Assembly: GCA_030425145.1 (NCBI GenBank)
Contig: JAUHVK010000009.1
Span: 62,001-126,000, forward strand
Reading direction: 5' to 3'
DNA length: 64,000 nt
From: Alphaproteobacteria bacterium
GTDB taxonomy: Bacteria; Pseudomonadota; Alphaproteobacteria; Rhodobacterales; Rhodobacteraceae
Part shown: positions 36,670-49,026 of the stretch, one piece after another
Position numbering within the stretch: position 1 is the stretch's first letter
Layout of the letters: every line of letters begins with the position of its first letter
Position numbers and translations under genes: made by a program
The notes under the pieces: generated by a model
The model's database searches: none
What the model saw: only the letters and a program-made list of their open reading frames with translations
Told to the model about the DNA's origin: nothing

Positions 36670-36699
36670 TAAAACGCCGTCGGGACGGTGCGGGACTGT

Positions 36700-36834
36700 T
36701 CAGCCCGGCGTCGCAACAGGCAGACCGGTGAAGATCCGGCTACCGACACGCACAGAGATACGACCGTCAGGCAGGGTTTTCTCAAGAATACCCTGCACAG
36801 ACATGCAACTTCCGATGATGATTGTCTTCAGCAT
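36700..36834 (-). CDS. Small protein of unknown function (44 residues)
   Basis: The product starts LKTIIIGSCMSVQGILEK and ends SRIFTGLPVATPG; it is hydrophobic at the N-terminus with a short beta-rich remainder (RISVRVGSRIFTG). GGGGGAG eight bases before ATG 36834 is an excellent ribosome-binding site, which supports translation. Nothing in it identifies a function. It lies between the infB terminator and mutT on the opposite strand from infB. Confidence 0.55.
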   Translation of the reverse strand: MLKTIIIGSCMSVQGILEKTLPDGRISVRVGSRIFTGLPVATPG

Positions 36835-36939
36835 GTCAAATCTCCCCCAAGTTCTGACAATTCTTAAGTAGTGGGCTGCCTGAATCTTTGCCACAAAAAA
36901 AACATATTTCCCGTTTTTTGGGCAGCTTGTGTGCTGAGA

Positions 36940-37338
36940 TCAGAGCCAATCCCGCAAAATGGGGATCAGCGGAATATCAGCCGGGGGCATGGGATAGTCT
37001 CTGAGCTGGTTCGCCCGCACCCATTTCAGCGCCTGTCCCTCTTTTGATTCGGGGGTGCCGTTCCATTTGCGGCAGGCAAAGAGCGGCATCAGCAGGTGGA
37101 ATTTCTCGTAGCTGTGCGACGCGAAGGTGAGCGGGGCAAGGCAGCTTTGCCATGTGTCGATGCCCAGTTCTTCGTGCAGTTCGCGGATCAGCGCCTCTTC
37201 GGGGGTCTCACCCGGCTCGACCTTGCCGCCCGGGAATTCCCAAAGACCCGCCATGGATTTGCCCTCGGGACGTTGGGCCAGAAGGATGCGCCCATCGGGG
37301 TCGATGAGCGCAACTGCAGAAACAAGGACGACGGTCAC
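36940..37338 (-). CDS. mutT: 8-oxo-dGTP diphosphatase (Nudix)
   Basis: The 132-residue protein carries a full Nudix box (GGKVEPGETPEEALIRELHEEL plus GI; GX5EX7REUXEEXGU). The N-terminal VSAVALIDPDGRILLAQRP and WEFPGGKVE context is typical of MutT, which removes oxidised nucleotides such as 8-oxo-dGTP. The gene overlaps the argJ stop by 4 bp and follows it on the same strand. The argJ–mutT order is frequent in alphaproteobacteria. Confidence 0.92.
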   Translation of the reverse strand: MTVVLVSAVALIDPDGRILLAQRPEGKSMAGLWEFPGGKVEPGETPEEALIRELHEELGIDTWQSCLAPLTFASHSYEKFHLLMPLFACRKWNGTPESKEGQALKWVRANQLRDYPMPPADIPLIPILRDWL

Positions 37339-38564
37339 GAGCGGTAATCAGCGTTGATCGAGATGTAGCCGTGGGTCAGGTCACAGGTCCAGACGGTCGC
37401 AGTGCCGCTTCCCATGCCGAGATCGACGGTCATGGAAATGTTTTCCTGCTTCATGATCGCCGCGCCCTGCTCTTCGCGGTAGCCGGGATCGACCCAACCT
37501 TTGGTGGCCACTTTCACATCCCCGAAGGAGATGCTGAGCGTGTCGCGGTCGGCGGGTGCCCCGGACTTACCGATGGCCATCACCACACGCCCCCAGTTGG
37601 GGTCTTCGCCAGCGATGGCAGTTTTGACCAGCGGGGAGTTGGCGATGGACATGGCGTGGGTCTTGGCATCGGCGTCGTTGAGAGCGCCGGTGACAGTGAT
37701 CTCCAGGAACTTGGTGGCCCCCTCGCCGTCACGGACCACCTGATGGGCCAGATCCTGCATCACATGGTGCAGCGCGTCGCGGAACGCGGTGTCCTTGGCC
37801 GTGACGCCCACGCCAGAGGCGCCTGTTGCCGCGACGAGGAGCGTATCCGACGTGGAGGTGTCGCTGTCCACGGTGATACTGTTGAAGGTCTTTTCGTTGA
37901 TCTCGGATACCAGCGCTTGCAGATCGGACTGCGCGATCTTGGCGTCGGTGAAAATGTAGACCAGCATCGTCGCCATATCCGGCGCGATCATTCCCGAACC
38001 TTTGGCGATGCCCGCGATGGTGACTTTGCCCCCCGGCAGGTCGACAGAGGTGGTCGATCCTTTCGGGAAGGTGTCGGTGGTCATGATCGCCTTGGCGGCG
38101 TTCGGCAGTCCGGCCTCGTCCAGGTTGCCGTACAGCTCTTCGACCTTGGCCGCGATCCGGTCATGCGGCAGACGCTCGCCGATCACGCCGGTGGAGCTTG
38201 TGAAGACGCGGGTGACGGGCAGGCCGGTCACGCGGGCAACTTCGGCACAAATGGCGTGAACGGATTCGTCCCCTGCACGGCCCGTGAAGGCGTTTGAGTT
38301 GCCGGAGTTGACGATTATGGCTGCGCCGCCCTCGTCCTCAAGCCGGATTTTCGACTGGCAATCCAGCACGTTCGCCGACCGCGTGGCGGATTTTGTGAAC
38401 GCGCCCGCCACGCAGCTTCCCGGATCGAGAAAAGCTAACATCACGTCGGTTCGACCGGCGTATTTGACGCCCGCGGCAGCGGTAGCAAACCTGGCACCCT
38501 TGATGACCGGCAGCGTTGGGAAGCTGGCGGGTGCAAGCGGAGAAACCGATGTGATTTTAGCCAA
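37335..38564 (-). CDS. argJ: Bifunctional ornithine acetyltransferase / N-acetylglutamate synthase
   Basis: The 409-residue proenzyme of the cyclic arginine pathway moves acetyl from N-acetylornithine to glutamate and can also use acetyl-CoA. It cleaves itself before a threonine, here in KGSGMIAPDMATML, giving alpha and beta subunits. Other marks are FTSSTGVIGERLP, DTFPKGST, and ANSPLVKTAIAGEDPNWGRV in the beta chain. It is preceded by the PPIase gene with a 3-bp gap and followed by mutT with overlap. Confidence 0.97.
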   Translation of the reverse strand: MAKITSVSPLAPASFPTLPVIKGARFATAAAGVKYAGRTDVMLAFLDPGSCVAGAFTKSATRSANVLDCQSKIRLEDEGGAAIIVNSGNSNAFTGRAGDESVHAICAEVARVTGLPVTRVFTSSTGVIGERLPHDRIAAKVEELYGNLDEAGLPNAAKAIMTTDTFPKGSTTSVDLPGGKVTIAGIAKGSGMIAPDMATMLVYIFTDAKIAQSDLQALVSEINEKTFNSITVDSDTSTSDTLLVAATGASGVGVTAKDTAFRDALHHVMQDLAHQVVRDGEGATKFLEITVTGALNDADAKTHAMSIANSPLVKTAIAGEDPNWGRVVMAIGKSGAPADRDTLSISFGDVKVATKGWVDPGYREEQGAAIMKQENISMTVDLGMGSGTATVWTCDLTHGYISINADYRS

Positions 38565-38567
38565 TTC

Positions 38568-39419
38568 CTAATCCTCCAATAGACCGATATTGCTCAGGAC
38601 AGAGGTGTCGACCTCTTCCTTTGCGGTGCGTGTGATGTCAGCGGCGTTGGTCAGTTCGTCGATCTTCTGGCTGACGGCCTGCTGGCTGAGTTGTCCTTCG
38701 ATCTCGGCGCGCACCGCGTCAAGTGTGGGCGCTTCCTGAGCGCGCTTTTCGTTCAGGATAATGACGTGCCAGCCGAATTGAGTTTGCACCGGGCCGGAGA
38801 TCGCCCCGACTTCGAGTTCTTCCACAGCAGCTTGGAATTCAGGAACCATCATGCCAGCGGCGAACCAGCCGAGCTCACCGCCATTCGGACCGGAGGGGCC
38901 GGTGGATTTCGCGCGGGCCACCTCGGCGAAGTCTGCGCCGCCGTTCAGTTCTTCGACGATCGCGGCGGCTTCTTCCTCGGTTTCCACCAAGATGTGCGAG
39001 GCGTTATATTCCTCGGACTGATCCGCTTGCAGGTAGGTCTGGTCGTAGATTTCCTGCACGGCGGCATCCGTCACGGCGGAGTCCACGATGCCTTCGATCA
39101 CCTGCGCCGCCATCAGGGCGCGGCGTTCGTTTTCCAGTGCAAGCTGAATGCGGCGTGTCTCTTCACCGCTGTCCTGCTGGCTGAGCACGGTTTGTTGAAC
39201 GATTTGATCCATGATGCCGTCCCAAAGCACGTCATCGGGCAATTGCTGGTACTGCTCGGGCAGGGACGCGCGCACCATCAGCATGTGGCCCAACGTGATT
39301 TCGGTGCCATTGACTGTGGCCACCACCGAGTCTGCCGTCAACGTGTCCTGCGCCTGCACCGGCAGGGCCAGTATCAGGGCGAACGCGCTTGCGGAGAGTT
39401 TCGTGATGAGATTCGTCAT
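38568..39419 (-). CDS. Periplasmic parvulin-type peptidyl-prolyl isomerase
   Basis: The 283-residue exported protein has a signal peptide (TNLITKLSASAFALILALPVQAQ) and a SurA/PrsA-like N-terminal helical region. A parvulin domain occupies about 130–225 (SHILVETEEEAAAIVEELNG, GELGWFAAGMMVPEF, GPVQTQFGWHVIILNE). It should catalyse proline isomerisation during folding of exported proteins. ATG 39419 is chosen because AGGAT lies just upstream and the signal peptide begins there. secA is divergent. Confidence 0.92.
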   Translation of the reverse strand: MTNLITKLSASAFALILALPVQAQDTLTADSVVATVNGTEITLGHMLMVRASLPEQYQQLPDDVLWDGIMDQIVQQTVLSQQDSGEETRRIQLALENERRALMAAQVIEGIVDSAVTDAAVQEIYDQTYLQADQSEEYNASHILVETEEEAAAIVEELNGGADFAEVARAKSTGPSGPNGGELGWFAAGMMVPEFQAAVEELEVGAISGPVQTQFGWHVIILNEKRAQEAPTLDAVRAEIEGQLSQQAVSQKIDELTNAADITRTAKEEVDTSVLSNIGLLED

Positions 39420-39458
39420 GTTTATCCTTCCAGAGCCGCCCGTACCCTTGGGGCGACA

Positions 39459-39487
39459 TTGACAGTGTATTTCCCTGACCTTACATC
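39459..39487 (+). promoter_or_regulatory. Candidate sigma-70 promoter of secA
   Basis: TTGACA, a 17-bp spacer and TACATC point toward secA, leaving a leader of about 100 nt. Confidence 0.5.
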
Positions 39488-39593
39488 GCCACAAGGCGCT
39501 GCAAAGCCAGTCGTTCCCCTGTGACATATGGGCTGTGTGCGAGGCGAGCAAGCAGATGCCGCACACGAAGATGTCAAAGCTGAAAGTGGATGA

Positions 39594-42305
<2,712 letters not shown>

Positions 42306-42369
42306 AGCCGACCCGCCACAATCCGGTCTCAAACTGACCCTAACTGTGCCCTAGCCAAACCCAATTCGC

Positions 42370-42397
42370 CTGTCAGACAGCCATTGTACACGTACAA
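42370..42397. promoter_or_regulatory. Two adjacent dyads upstream of an exported protein gene
   Basis: CTGTC-A-GACAG (42370–42380) and TTGTAC-AC-GTACAA (42384–42397) lie next to each other, the second directly before the CGGAG ribosome-binding site of the next gene. They could be operators or leader hairpins. Confidence 0.35.
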
Positions 42398-42408
42398 CGG
42401 AGACTGAC

Positions 42409-43374
42409 ATGGACCGGAAGTTCACAGTTCGCATCGCCGCCGTAACGCTCTGCGCCGCCCTGGCCATTGGCGGCGCCATGCAGTCTTTCCCTTCGACACC
42501 CAAGCGAACCGTCGCGCAGGCGCCGGTCGTCGTGTCGGACGTTCAGCCGGTGTCATCGACGCCGCGTGACTTCGTACCGAAAGACTTGCCGGCAGTGGCT
42601 TTCTTGCCCGAGCAAATCGTATCGACGGCGGCCATCAGCGCGGACACGGTTGAGGATATTGTCATGCCGGAACCGTCGGTCGAGGCCGGTTTCGCCTGCG
42701 ATGTCACAATGACGGCAACCCCCGTCGCCGGGGCAATGATGTCTGTCGACATCACGGCACCGTGCCACGGCAGCGAACGAGTGACCCTGCACCACAGCGG
42801 CCTGATGTTCACCATGCTGATGCAGCCCGATGGTGGGCTTTCCGTGGAAATACCCGCACTGACCGAGCAGGCGCTGGTGATCGCGTCCTTCCTTGACGGC
42901 GGCGGTGCGGTGGCAATGGCCGAGGTGAGTTCGGTTCCGTTTTATGATCGGGTGGTACTGCAATGGCGTGGTGATGCCGGGTTGCAATTACACGCACGGG
43001 AATTCGACGCCGAATATTTTGCCGACGGCCATATCTGGCATGGCGCCGGTGGTGATACATCGCGCGCTGCCACAGGTCAGGGAGGATTCCTGACCGTACT
43101 GGGCACCGGCGATGCGCCGGATGCGCTCTTGGCTGAGGTCTACACCTTCCCTTCGGGCATGACCCAGGCGGCGGGAACGGTTGCGCTGACCATCGAAACA
43201 GAGATCATCGCGTCGAACTGCGACAGCCGGGTAGAAGCGCAGACGCTGGAAATCCGGAACGGCGGCGAACTGACCTCGAAGGAACTGACCATCGACGTAC
43301 CTGGGTGTGACGCGGTGGGGGATTTCTTGCTGTTGAAAAATCTTGTCGAAGACCTGACTATCGCCGCAAAATAA
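42409..43374 (+). CDS. Exported or membrane-anchored protein of unknown function
   Basis: This 321-residue protein has an N-terminal hydrophobic segment (FTVRIAAVTLCAALAIGGAM), either a signal peptide or an anchor. A proline-rich linker follows, then a beta-rich periplasmic domain. Two likely disulfides are suggested by FACDVT with APCHGS and by SNCDSR with VPGCDA. CGGAG precedes the ATG. It lies between secA and the binding-protein/OmpA fusion gene on the same strand. I do not recognise the family beyond that setting. Confidence 0.65.
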   Translation: MDRKFTVRIAAVTLCAALAIGGAMQSFPSTPKRTVAQAPVVVSDVQPVSSTPRDFVPKDLPAVAFLPEQIVSTAAISADTVEDIVMPEPSVEAGFACDVTMTATPVAGAMMSVDITAPCHGSERVTLHHSGLMFTMLMQPDGGLSVEIPALTEQALVIASFLDGGGAVAMAEVSSVPFYDRVVLQWRGDAGLQLHAREFDAEYFADGHIWHGAGGDTSRAATGQGGFLTVLGTGDAPDALLAEVYTFPSGMTQAAGTVALTIETEIIASNCDSRVEAQTLEIRNGGELTSKELTIDVPGCDAVGDFLLLKNLVEDLTIAAK

Positions 43375-43400
43375 CCGGGCGGGTCAAAGGCTCTTTTCAG

Positions 43401-44960
43401 ATGAAACAGTTTTGTGCGGCGGGTCTTGCCGCACTTTTCCTATTTGTGACTGGCGCTTCGGTTCGCGCCGATGATGTAACGTTGCGGTCGCAGGACGGTG
43501 CTATCGAACTGTCGGGCACGCTTCTGGGATTTGACGGGCAGTTCTATCGGGTCCAGACGCAATACGGCGAACTGACGGTCGATGGCTCGGGCGTTTTGTG
43601 CGAAGGGCCGGGATGCCCGTCGCTGACCGACTTTGTGGCCGAATTGTCGATCTCCGGGTCTTCGACCATCGGAGAGGTGCTGATGCCCGCTCTGGTCGAA
43701 GGGTTTGCCCTTCAAGCCGGGATCAAAGCAGAGCGGATCACGCAGGACGAGACCCATTTCGAGTATGTGCTGTCCTCTGCTGATCGGAACACGCCAGTTG
43801 GCCGCTTCCGGTTCCGCGTGTCGAGCACCGATGAAGGTTTTGCCGATCTGTTGGCCGACGAGGCCGATCTTGTGATGGCGCTGCGCGAGATCCGGCGGGG
43901 CGAACTGGCACTGGCCGCCGAGGTGGGGCTTGGCCAGTTGGACGACGTGAACCGCAGTCGGGTTCTGGCGCTGGATGCGCTGACAGTGATCGTGTCCCCG
44001 AACAACCCTGTTGCCGCGATCTCTGTCTCCGATCTTGCCCGCATCCTGTCGGGCGAGATCGACAATTGGCGCACTCTGGGTGGTGTGGATGCGCCGATTT
44101 CGATTCACCTGCGCGACAAGCAATCCGGCATCGCGCAAGCGGTCGAGGATCGGGTTCTGCGACAGGCCGGGTTGGCGCTGGTCGAGGATGTGACCCGGCA
44201 TCCGACAAATTCGGGCTTGGCCGACGCGGTGGCGCGCGATCAGCTTGCGCTTGGCGTGGCCAGCTATTCCGAGATCAGCAACAGCAAGCCTCTTGCCCTG
44301 ACCGGCACCTGCGGGTTTCAACTGCGCGCCAATCGGCTGACCATCAAGACCGAGGACTACCCGCTGACGGCACCGATGTTTCTGTATGTGCCTGCCCGAC
44401 GCTTGCCGAAACTCGCGCGCGAGTTTCTGTCTTATACGCGGAGCGGCCCGGCGCAGATCATCACCCGCCGTGCCGGTTTTGTGGATCAGGCACCTGAAGA
44501 GATTACCCTGAACGCGCAGGGCGACCGGTTTGCCAATGCTATCCGAGTCGCCGAAGGCGAGGCAGATTTGGCGGCGCTGAAACACATGGTCGATACGCTT
44601 TCGCCTTTGCGGCGGTTGTCCACGTCATTCCGGTTTGAGACGGGCGTTGCACGACTGGATGCGCAATCCAGGTCGAATGTGCAGCAATTGGCGCACGCGA
44701 TCGAAGCGGGTGTCTATGATGGGCGGCATCTTGTGTTGGTCGGTTTCTCGGATGGGGAAGGCCCGGCGGAGGGCAACCTGCGGATCGCACAGCAACGCGC
44801 GCAGGCCGTGAAACAGGCGATCGAGGCCGCGGTGGAAACGGCCGATCTATCCCAAGTTCAACTGTCGATAGATGCGTTTGGCGAGGCGATGCCTATGGCA
44901 TGCGACGACACAAGCTGGGGGCGGCAGGTGAACCGCCGGGTCGAGGTATGGGTGCGCTAG
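43401..44960 (+). CDS. Phosphate-type substrate-binding domain fused to OmpA C-terminal domain
   Basis: This 519-residue exported protein starts with a signal peptide (AAGLAALFLFVTGASVRA). Next comes a small domain (about 24–70) and a PstS/SphX-like binding-protein domain (about 80–345), with LSISGSSTIGEVLMPALVEG and ARILSGEIDNWRTLGG. The C-terminal OmpA-like peptidoglycan-binding domain spans about 405–519, with FRFETGVARLDAQSRSNV and the terminal NRRVEVWVR. It should sit in the periplasm attached to the cell wall. The ligand is unproven. Its stop shares bases with the convergent radC stop. Confidence 0.85.
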   Translation: MKQFCAAGLAALFLFVTGASVRADDVTLRSQDGAIELSGTLLGFDGQFYRVQTQYGELTVDGSGVLCEGPGCPSLTDFVAELSISGSSTIGEVLMPALVEGFALQAGIKAERITQDETHFEYVLSSADRNTPVGRFRFRVSSTDEGFADLLADEADLVMALREIRRGELALAAEVGLGQLDDVNRSRVLALDALTVIVSPNNPVAAISVSDLARILSGEIDNWRTLGGVDAPISIHLRDKQSGIAQAVEDRVLRQAGLALVEDVTRHPTNSGLADAVARDQLALGVASYSEISNSKPLALTGTCGFQLRANRLTIKTEDYPLTAPMFLYVPARRLPKLAREFLSYTRSGPAQIITRRAGFVDQAPEEITLNAQGDRFANAIRVAEGEADLAALKHMVDTLSPLRRLSTSFRFETGVARLDAQSRSNVQQLAHAIEAGVYDGRHLVLVGFSDGEGPAEGNLRIAQQRAQAVKQAIEAAVETADLSQVQLSIDAFGEAMPMACDDTSWGRQVNRRVEVWVR

Positions 44961-45709
44961 AGATAGCCTTCGGACTTGAAGCTGACCTCGCTGGATTCGC
45001 CGATGATCAGGTGGTCGTGCAGGGTGATGCCCACCACCTCACAAGCGCGCTGGATGGTTTCCGTCATATCGATATCCGCGTGTGACGGGGTTGGGTCACC
45101 GGAAGGGTGATTGTGCACGAGGATCAGCGCCGAGGCGTTGATGTCGAGCGCTCGCTTGATCACCTCACGCGGGTAGACAGGGACATGATCGACCGTGCCT
45201 CTGCCCTGGATTTCGTCGGTGATCAGGACGTTCTTGCGATCGAGGAACAGGATGCGGAACATCTCGGTGTCGCGGTGGGACATGGACACGCGGCAGTAGT
45301 CCAGCAACGCGTCCCAGCTTGAGATGACGGGTCGTTTCAGCACTTTGCCCTGTGACATGCGGTGGGTCGCCGCCTCAATCAGTTTGAGATCAAGGGCGGT
45401 TCTCGGACCCACACCCTCCACCTCGGCCAACCGTTCGATGGGGGCGGAGAGCACGCGGTTGAAGTCGCCAAAGGTGGCGATCAGCAGATAGGCGAGCGGT
45501 TTGACATCGCCGTTTCTAAGACTGCGGAAGAGGATCAGTTCCAGAAGTTCGTAGTCAGGGAGTGCTTCCGCGCCGCCCTCTAGAAACCGTTGTCGTAGGC
45601 GTTCGCGATGTCCGCGGATGTAGGACGGTTGTTTGGATTTCGACGAAGGCGCCGGTGCCGTTCCAGCGGCTTCAAATAGTGGAAGGTCGGGGGATCGGGA
45701 GCGCGCCAT
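44957..45709 (-). CDS. radC: RadC family JAMM-domain protein
   Basis: The 250-residue protein has an N-terminal helix–hairpin–helix region (LAEVEGVGPRTALDLKL) and a C-terminal MPN/JAMM domain with the metal motif HNHPSGDPTPSHADI. The family was named for DNA repair, but its true activity is unsettled. The stop codon overlaps that of the OmpA-fusion gene by three bases. It is preceded on the same strand by dnaJ and a hairpin. Confidence 0.92.
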   Translation of the reverse strand: MARSRSPDLPLFEAAGTAPAPSSKSKQPSYIRGHRERLRQRFLEGGAEALPDYELLELILFRSLRNGDVKPLAYLLIATFGDFNRVLSAPIERLAEVEGVGPRTALDLKLIEAATHRMSQGKVLKRPVISSWDALLDYCRVSMSHRDTEMFRILFLDRKNVLITDEIQGRGTVDHVPVYPREVIKRALDINASALILVHNHPSGDPTPSHADIDMTETIQRACEVVGITLHDHLIIGESSEVSFKSEGYL

Positions 45710-45746
45710 GCGCCAGTCTTGGCGCAGAAACCCTTAACGAAATGCT

Positions 45747-45773
45747 AACGGCCCCGCTTTGGGCGGGGCCGTT
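45747..45773 (-). terminator. Hairpin after dnaJ
   Basis: An 11-bp GC-rich perfect stem (AACGGCCCCGC/GCGGGGCCGTT) with a 5-nt loop lies just after the dnaJ stop. On the transcribed strand it is followed by TAGCATTTC, so the U tract is weak. Confidence 0.65.
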
Positions 45774-45776
45774 GGA

Positions 45777-46919
45777 TCAGCCTTTCATGGAATCCCAAAA
45801 GCCTTTGACGGATTTGAAAAAGCTCTTGGATTCCGGGTTGTTGTCTTCGCTGAGTTCTTCGAACTCGCGTAGCAGTTCTTTCTGTTTGGCAGTCAGGTTG
45901 ACCGGTGTTTCCACCGCGAGTTCGATGAACATATCGCCCTGCCCCGCACCACGCAGAGCGGGCATCCCTTTGCCACGCAGACGCATCTGACGGCCAGACT
46001 GGCTGCCGTTCGGGATGGCAACGCGGCTGCGGCCACCGTCGATGGTCGGCACTTCGATATTGCCGCCGAGAGCGGCAACCGTCATCGACACAGGAACACG
46101 GCAATGCAGGTGTACGCCGTCACGTTCGAACAGTTCGTGCTGTGCGACCTCGATGAAGATATAGAGATCTCCCGGAGGCCCACCGCGCAGGCCAGCCTCA
46201 CCCTCACCGGCCAGCCGGATGCGGGTCCCGGTTTCAACACCTTTCGGGATGTTCACCGACAGAGCACGTTCTTTCTGTACGCGACCCGCACCAGAACAGG
46301 TCTTGCAGGGGTTCTTGATCGTCTGACCAAGACCTGAACAGGTCGGGCAGGTGCGTTCGACCGTAAAGAAGCCCTGAGTTGCACGGACCTTCCCCATGCC
46401 CGAACAGGTCGGACAGGTTGTGGGTTCAGCACCACCCTCGGCACCCGAGCCGTTACACGATCCACACTGGACCGAGGTGGGCACCTGAATGGTCTTTTGC
46501 AGGCCCTGATACGCGTCTTCGAGCGTCACACGCAGATTGTAGCGAAGGTCGGCCCCACGCGAGGCGCGCTGACGCCCGCCGCCACGGCCACCACCCATGA
46601 AATCGCCGAAGAGATCGTCAAAGACATCGGAAAACGCGCTGGCGAAATCGCCCTGCCCGCCGCCGCCAGGGCGACCACCGCCACCCATGCCGCCTTCGAA
46701 GGCTGCATGGCCGTAGCGGTCATAGGCCGCTTTCTTGTCGGCGTCCTTGAGAACTTCGTAGGCCTCGTTCGCCTCTTTGAACTGATCTTCGGCCTTGGGA
46801 TTGTCTGCGTTGCGATCCGGGTGAAGCTCTTTCGCTTTGGAGCGATAGGCTTTCTTGATCTCGTCGGCAGAGGCGCCTTTCTTGAGGCCGAGCACTTCGT
46901 AGTAGTCACGTTTGGACAT
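45777..46919 (-). CDS. dnaJ: Chaperone DnaJ
   Basis: The 380-residue co-chaperone stimulates DnaK ATPase. The J domain has the HPD motif (ELHPDRN), followed by a Gly-rich region. Four CxxCxGxG zinc repeats follow ([32 protein letters not shown]), then the C-terminal substrate domains. Two adjacent ATGs exist; the second (46919) has better spacing to AAGGAGGG. It follows dnaK with a GC-rich hairpin between them. Confidence 0.97.
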   Translation of the reverse strand: MSKRDYYEVLGLKKGASADEIKKAYRSKAKELHPDRNADNPKAEDQFKEANEAYEVLKDADKKAAYDRYGHAAFEGGMGGGGRPGGGGQGDFASAFSDVFDDLFGDFMGGGRGGGRQRASRGADLRYNLRVTLEDAYQGLQKTIQVPTSVQCGSCNGSGAEGGAEPTTCPTCSGMGKVRATQGFFTVERTCPTCSGLGQTIKNPCKTCSGAGRVQKERALSVNIPKGVETGTRIRLAGEGEAGLRGGPPGDLYIFIEVAQHELFERDGVHLHCRVPVSMTVAALGGNIEVPTIDGGRSRVAIPNGSQSGRQMRLRGKGMPALRGAGQGDMFIELAVETPVNLTAKQKELLREFEELSEDNNPESKSFFKSVKGFWDSMKG

Positions 46920-46946
46920 CATGCCCTCCTTCTACGGAACGAAAGA

Positions 46947-46971
46947 GGCCGGCCCGGTGTCCGGACCGGCC
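46947..46971 (-). terminator. Intercistronic dnaK–dnaJ hairpin
   Basis: The arms GGCCGGTCCGG and CCGGGCCGGCC pair with one G–U wobble over a 3-nt loop, and TCTTTCG follows on the transcribed strand. It probably attenuates read-through or protects the dnaK mRNA, giving less DnaJ than DnaK. Confidence 0.6.
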
Positions 46972-46996
46972 CCTTATCGGTTCCGCCCAACCAGCG

Positions 46997-48916
46997 TCAG
47001 GCGCGCTTGTTGTCGTCGAGATCTTCGAAATCAGCATCGACGATGCTGTCGTCGTCGTCACCGCCGCGATCCGCTGCTGCAGGTTCGGCTTCACCATCAT
47101 CCTGCTGCGCCTTGTAGATCGCTTCGCCGAGTTTCATCGCCGCTTCGGTCACGTTCTGGATACCCGACTTGATCTTGTCGGCGGTCGACTTTTCGTTTTC
47201 CAGATCGTCCTTGAGCGCCGCGATGGCCAGTTCGATCGCCTCGACTGTGGTCGGGTCGACCTTGTCGCCATGCTCTTCGATCGATTTCTCGGTCGAATGG
47301 ATGAGGCTTTCCGCCTGGTTGCGGGCCTCGACCATCTCGCGACGCTCTTTGTCGGCTTCGGCGTTTGCCTCGGCATCCTGAACCATCTTTTCGATGTCTT
47401 CGTCCGACAGGCCGCCAGATGCCTGGATGGTGATGTTCTGCTCTTTGCCGGTGCCTTTGTCCTTGGCGGACACGGACACGATACCGTTGGCGTCGATGTC
47501 GAACGTCACCTCGATCTGCGGCATACCGCGCGGTGCCGGCGGGATGTCTTCGAGGTTGAACTGACCTAGCATCTTGTTGTCGGCAGCCATCTCGCGCTCA
47601 CCCTGGAACACGCGGATCGTCACAGCGTTCTGGTTGTCCTCGGCGGTGGAGAAGATTTGGCTCTTCTTCGTCGGGATCGTGGTGTTGCGGTCGATCAGGC
47701 GGGTGAACACGCCACCCAGAGTTTCGATGCCCAGCGACAGCGGGGTCACGTCGAGAAGGACAACGTCCTTCACGTCACCTTGCAGAACGCCAGCCTGAAT
47801 GGCCGCGCCCAACGCCACAACCTCATCCGGATTCACACCTTTGTGCGGCTCTTTGCCGAAGAACTTGGTCACTTCGTCGACCACTTTCGGCATACGGGTC
47901 ATACCACCAACCAGAACGACTTCGTCGATGTCGGAGGTCGAGAGACCGGCGTCTTTCAGAGCGGCGGCGCAAGGCTTCATCGACGCCTTGATCAGATCAC
48001 CGACAAGGCTTTCCAGCTTGGCGCGGGTCAGCTTCATCACGAGGTGAAGCGGCTGGCCTGTCTTGCTATCCATCGAGATGAACGGCTGGTTGATTTCGGT
48101 CTGGCTCGAGCTCGAGAGTTCGATCTTGGCCTTTTCGGCAGCTTCTTTCAGACGCTGGAGCGCCATCTTGTCTTTGGTCAGGTCGACGCCGTTCTCTTTC
48201 TTGAACTCGTCGGCAAGGTAGTTGACGATCCGCATGTCGAAGTCTTCACCACCGAGGAACGTGTCGCCGTTGGTGGATTTCACTTCGAACAGGCCGTCGT
48301 CGATCTCGAGGATGGTCACGTCAAATGTACCACCGCCGAGGTCGTAGACCGCAATGGTGCGCGATTCTTTCTTGTCGAGGCCGTAGGCCAGCGCGGCAGC
48401 TGTCGGTTCGTTGATGATCCGCAGGACTTCGAGACCAGCGATCTTGCCCGCGTCCTTGGTTGCCTGACGTTGTGCGTCGTTGAAGTAGGCCGGAACGGTG
48501 ATGACGGCCTGTGTCACTTCTTCGCCGAGATAGGACTCAGCGGTTTCCTTCATCTTTTGCAGGATGAAGGCGGAAATCTGGGAGGGGCTGTATTTTTCGC
48601 CCTTGGCGCGCACCCATGCGTCGCCATTGCCGCCGTCGATCACTTCGAACGGCATGTTCTTGCGGTCTTTGGCAAGATCCGGGTCGTCGTTGCGGCGGCC
48701 GATCAGACGCTTCACACCAAAGACAGTGTTTTCCGGGTTGGTCACAGCCTGGCGTTTTGCCGGCTGACCCACCAGACGCTCATCATCGGTGAATGCCACG
48801 ATGGACGGGGTTGTGCGTGCACCCTCGGAGTTTTCGATCACGCGCGGCTGCGATCCATCCATGATCGCGACGCAGCTGTTTGTCGTACCGAGGTCAATAC
48901 CAATCACTTTGGCCAT
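46997..48916 (-). CDS. dnaK: Chaperone DnaK (Hsp70)
   Basis: The 639-residue protein has the Hsp70 ATPase domain ([18 protein letters not shown] at the start; FDLGG-type phosphate loop [15 protein letters not shown]). The substrate-binding domain and the helical lid follow, ending with an acidic tail. Hsp70 signatures [15 protein letters not shown] and [13 protein letters not shown] are present. The open frame extends 49 codons upstream, but the family start is ATG 48916. A heat-shock type promoter lies about 110 bp upstream. Confidence 0.98.
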   Translation of the reverse strand: MAKVIGIDLGTTNSCVAIMDGSQPRVIENSEGARTTPSIVAFTDDERLVGQPAKRQAVTNPENTVFGVKRLIGRRNDDPDLAKDRKNMPFEVIDGGNGDAWVRAKGEKYSPSQISAFILQKMKETAESYLGEEVTQAVITVPAYFNDAQRQATKDAGKIAGLEVLRIINEPTAAALAYGLDKKESRTIAVYDLGGGTFDVTILEIDDGLFEVKSTNGDTFLGGEDFDMRIVNYLADEFKKENGVDLTKDKMALQRLKEAAEKAKIELSSSSQTEINQPFISMDSKTGQPLHLVMKLTRAKLESLVGDLIKASMKPCAAALKDAGLSTSDIDEVVLVGGMTRMPKVVDEVTKFFGKEPHKGVNPDEVVALGAAIQAGVLQGDVKDVVLLDVTPLSLGIETLGGVFTRLIDRNTTIPTKKSQIFSTAEDNQNAVTIRVFQGEREMAADNKMLGQFNLEDIPPAPRGMPQIEVTFDIDANGIVSVSAKDKGTGKEQNITIQASGGLSDEDIEKMVQDAEANAEADKERREMVEARNQAESLIHSTEKSIEEHGDKVDPTTVEAIELAIAALKDDLENEKSTADKIKSGIQNVTEAAMKLGEAIYKAQQDDGEAEPAAADRGGDDDDSIVDADFEDLDDNKRA

Positions 48917-49026
48917 GTTTTCGATCCCTTCATATCTTAAGGCGATGTCACGAGACGAAGACCCATTTCGGCATCTCGCCCCGCATTTCAATCCGCTGTT
49001 CTTTCCGTTCAGCGGGTCCGGTGGGT

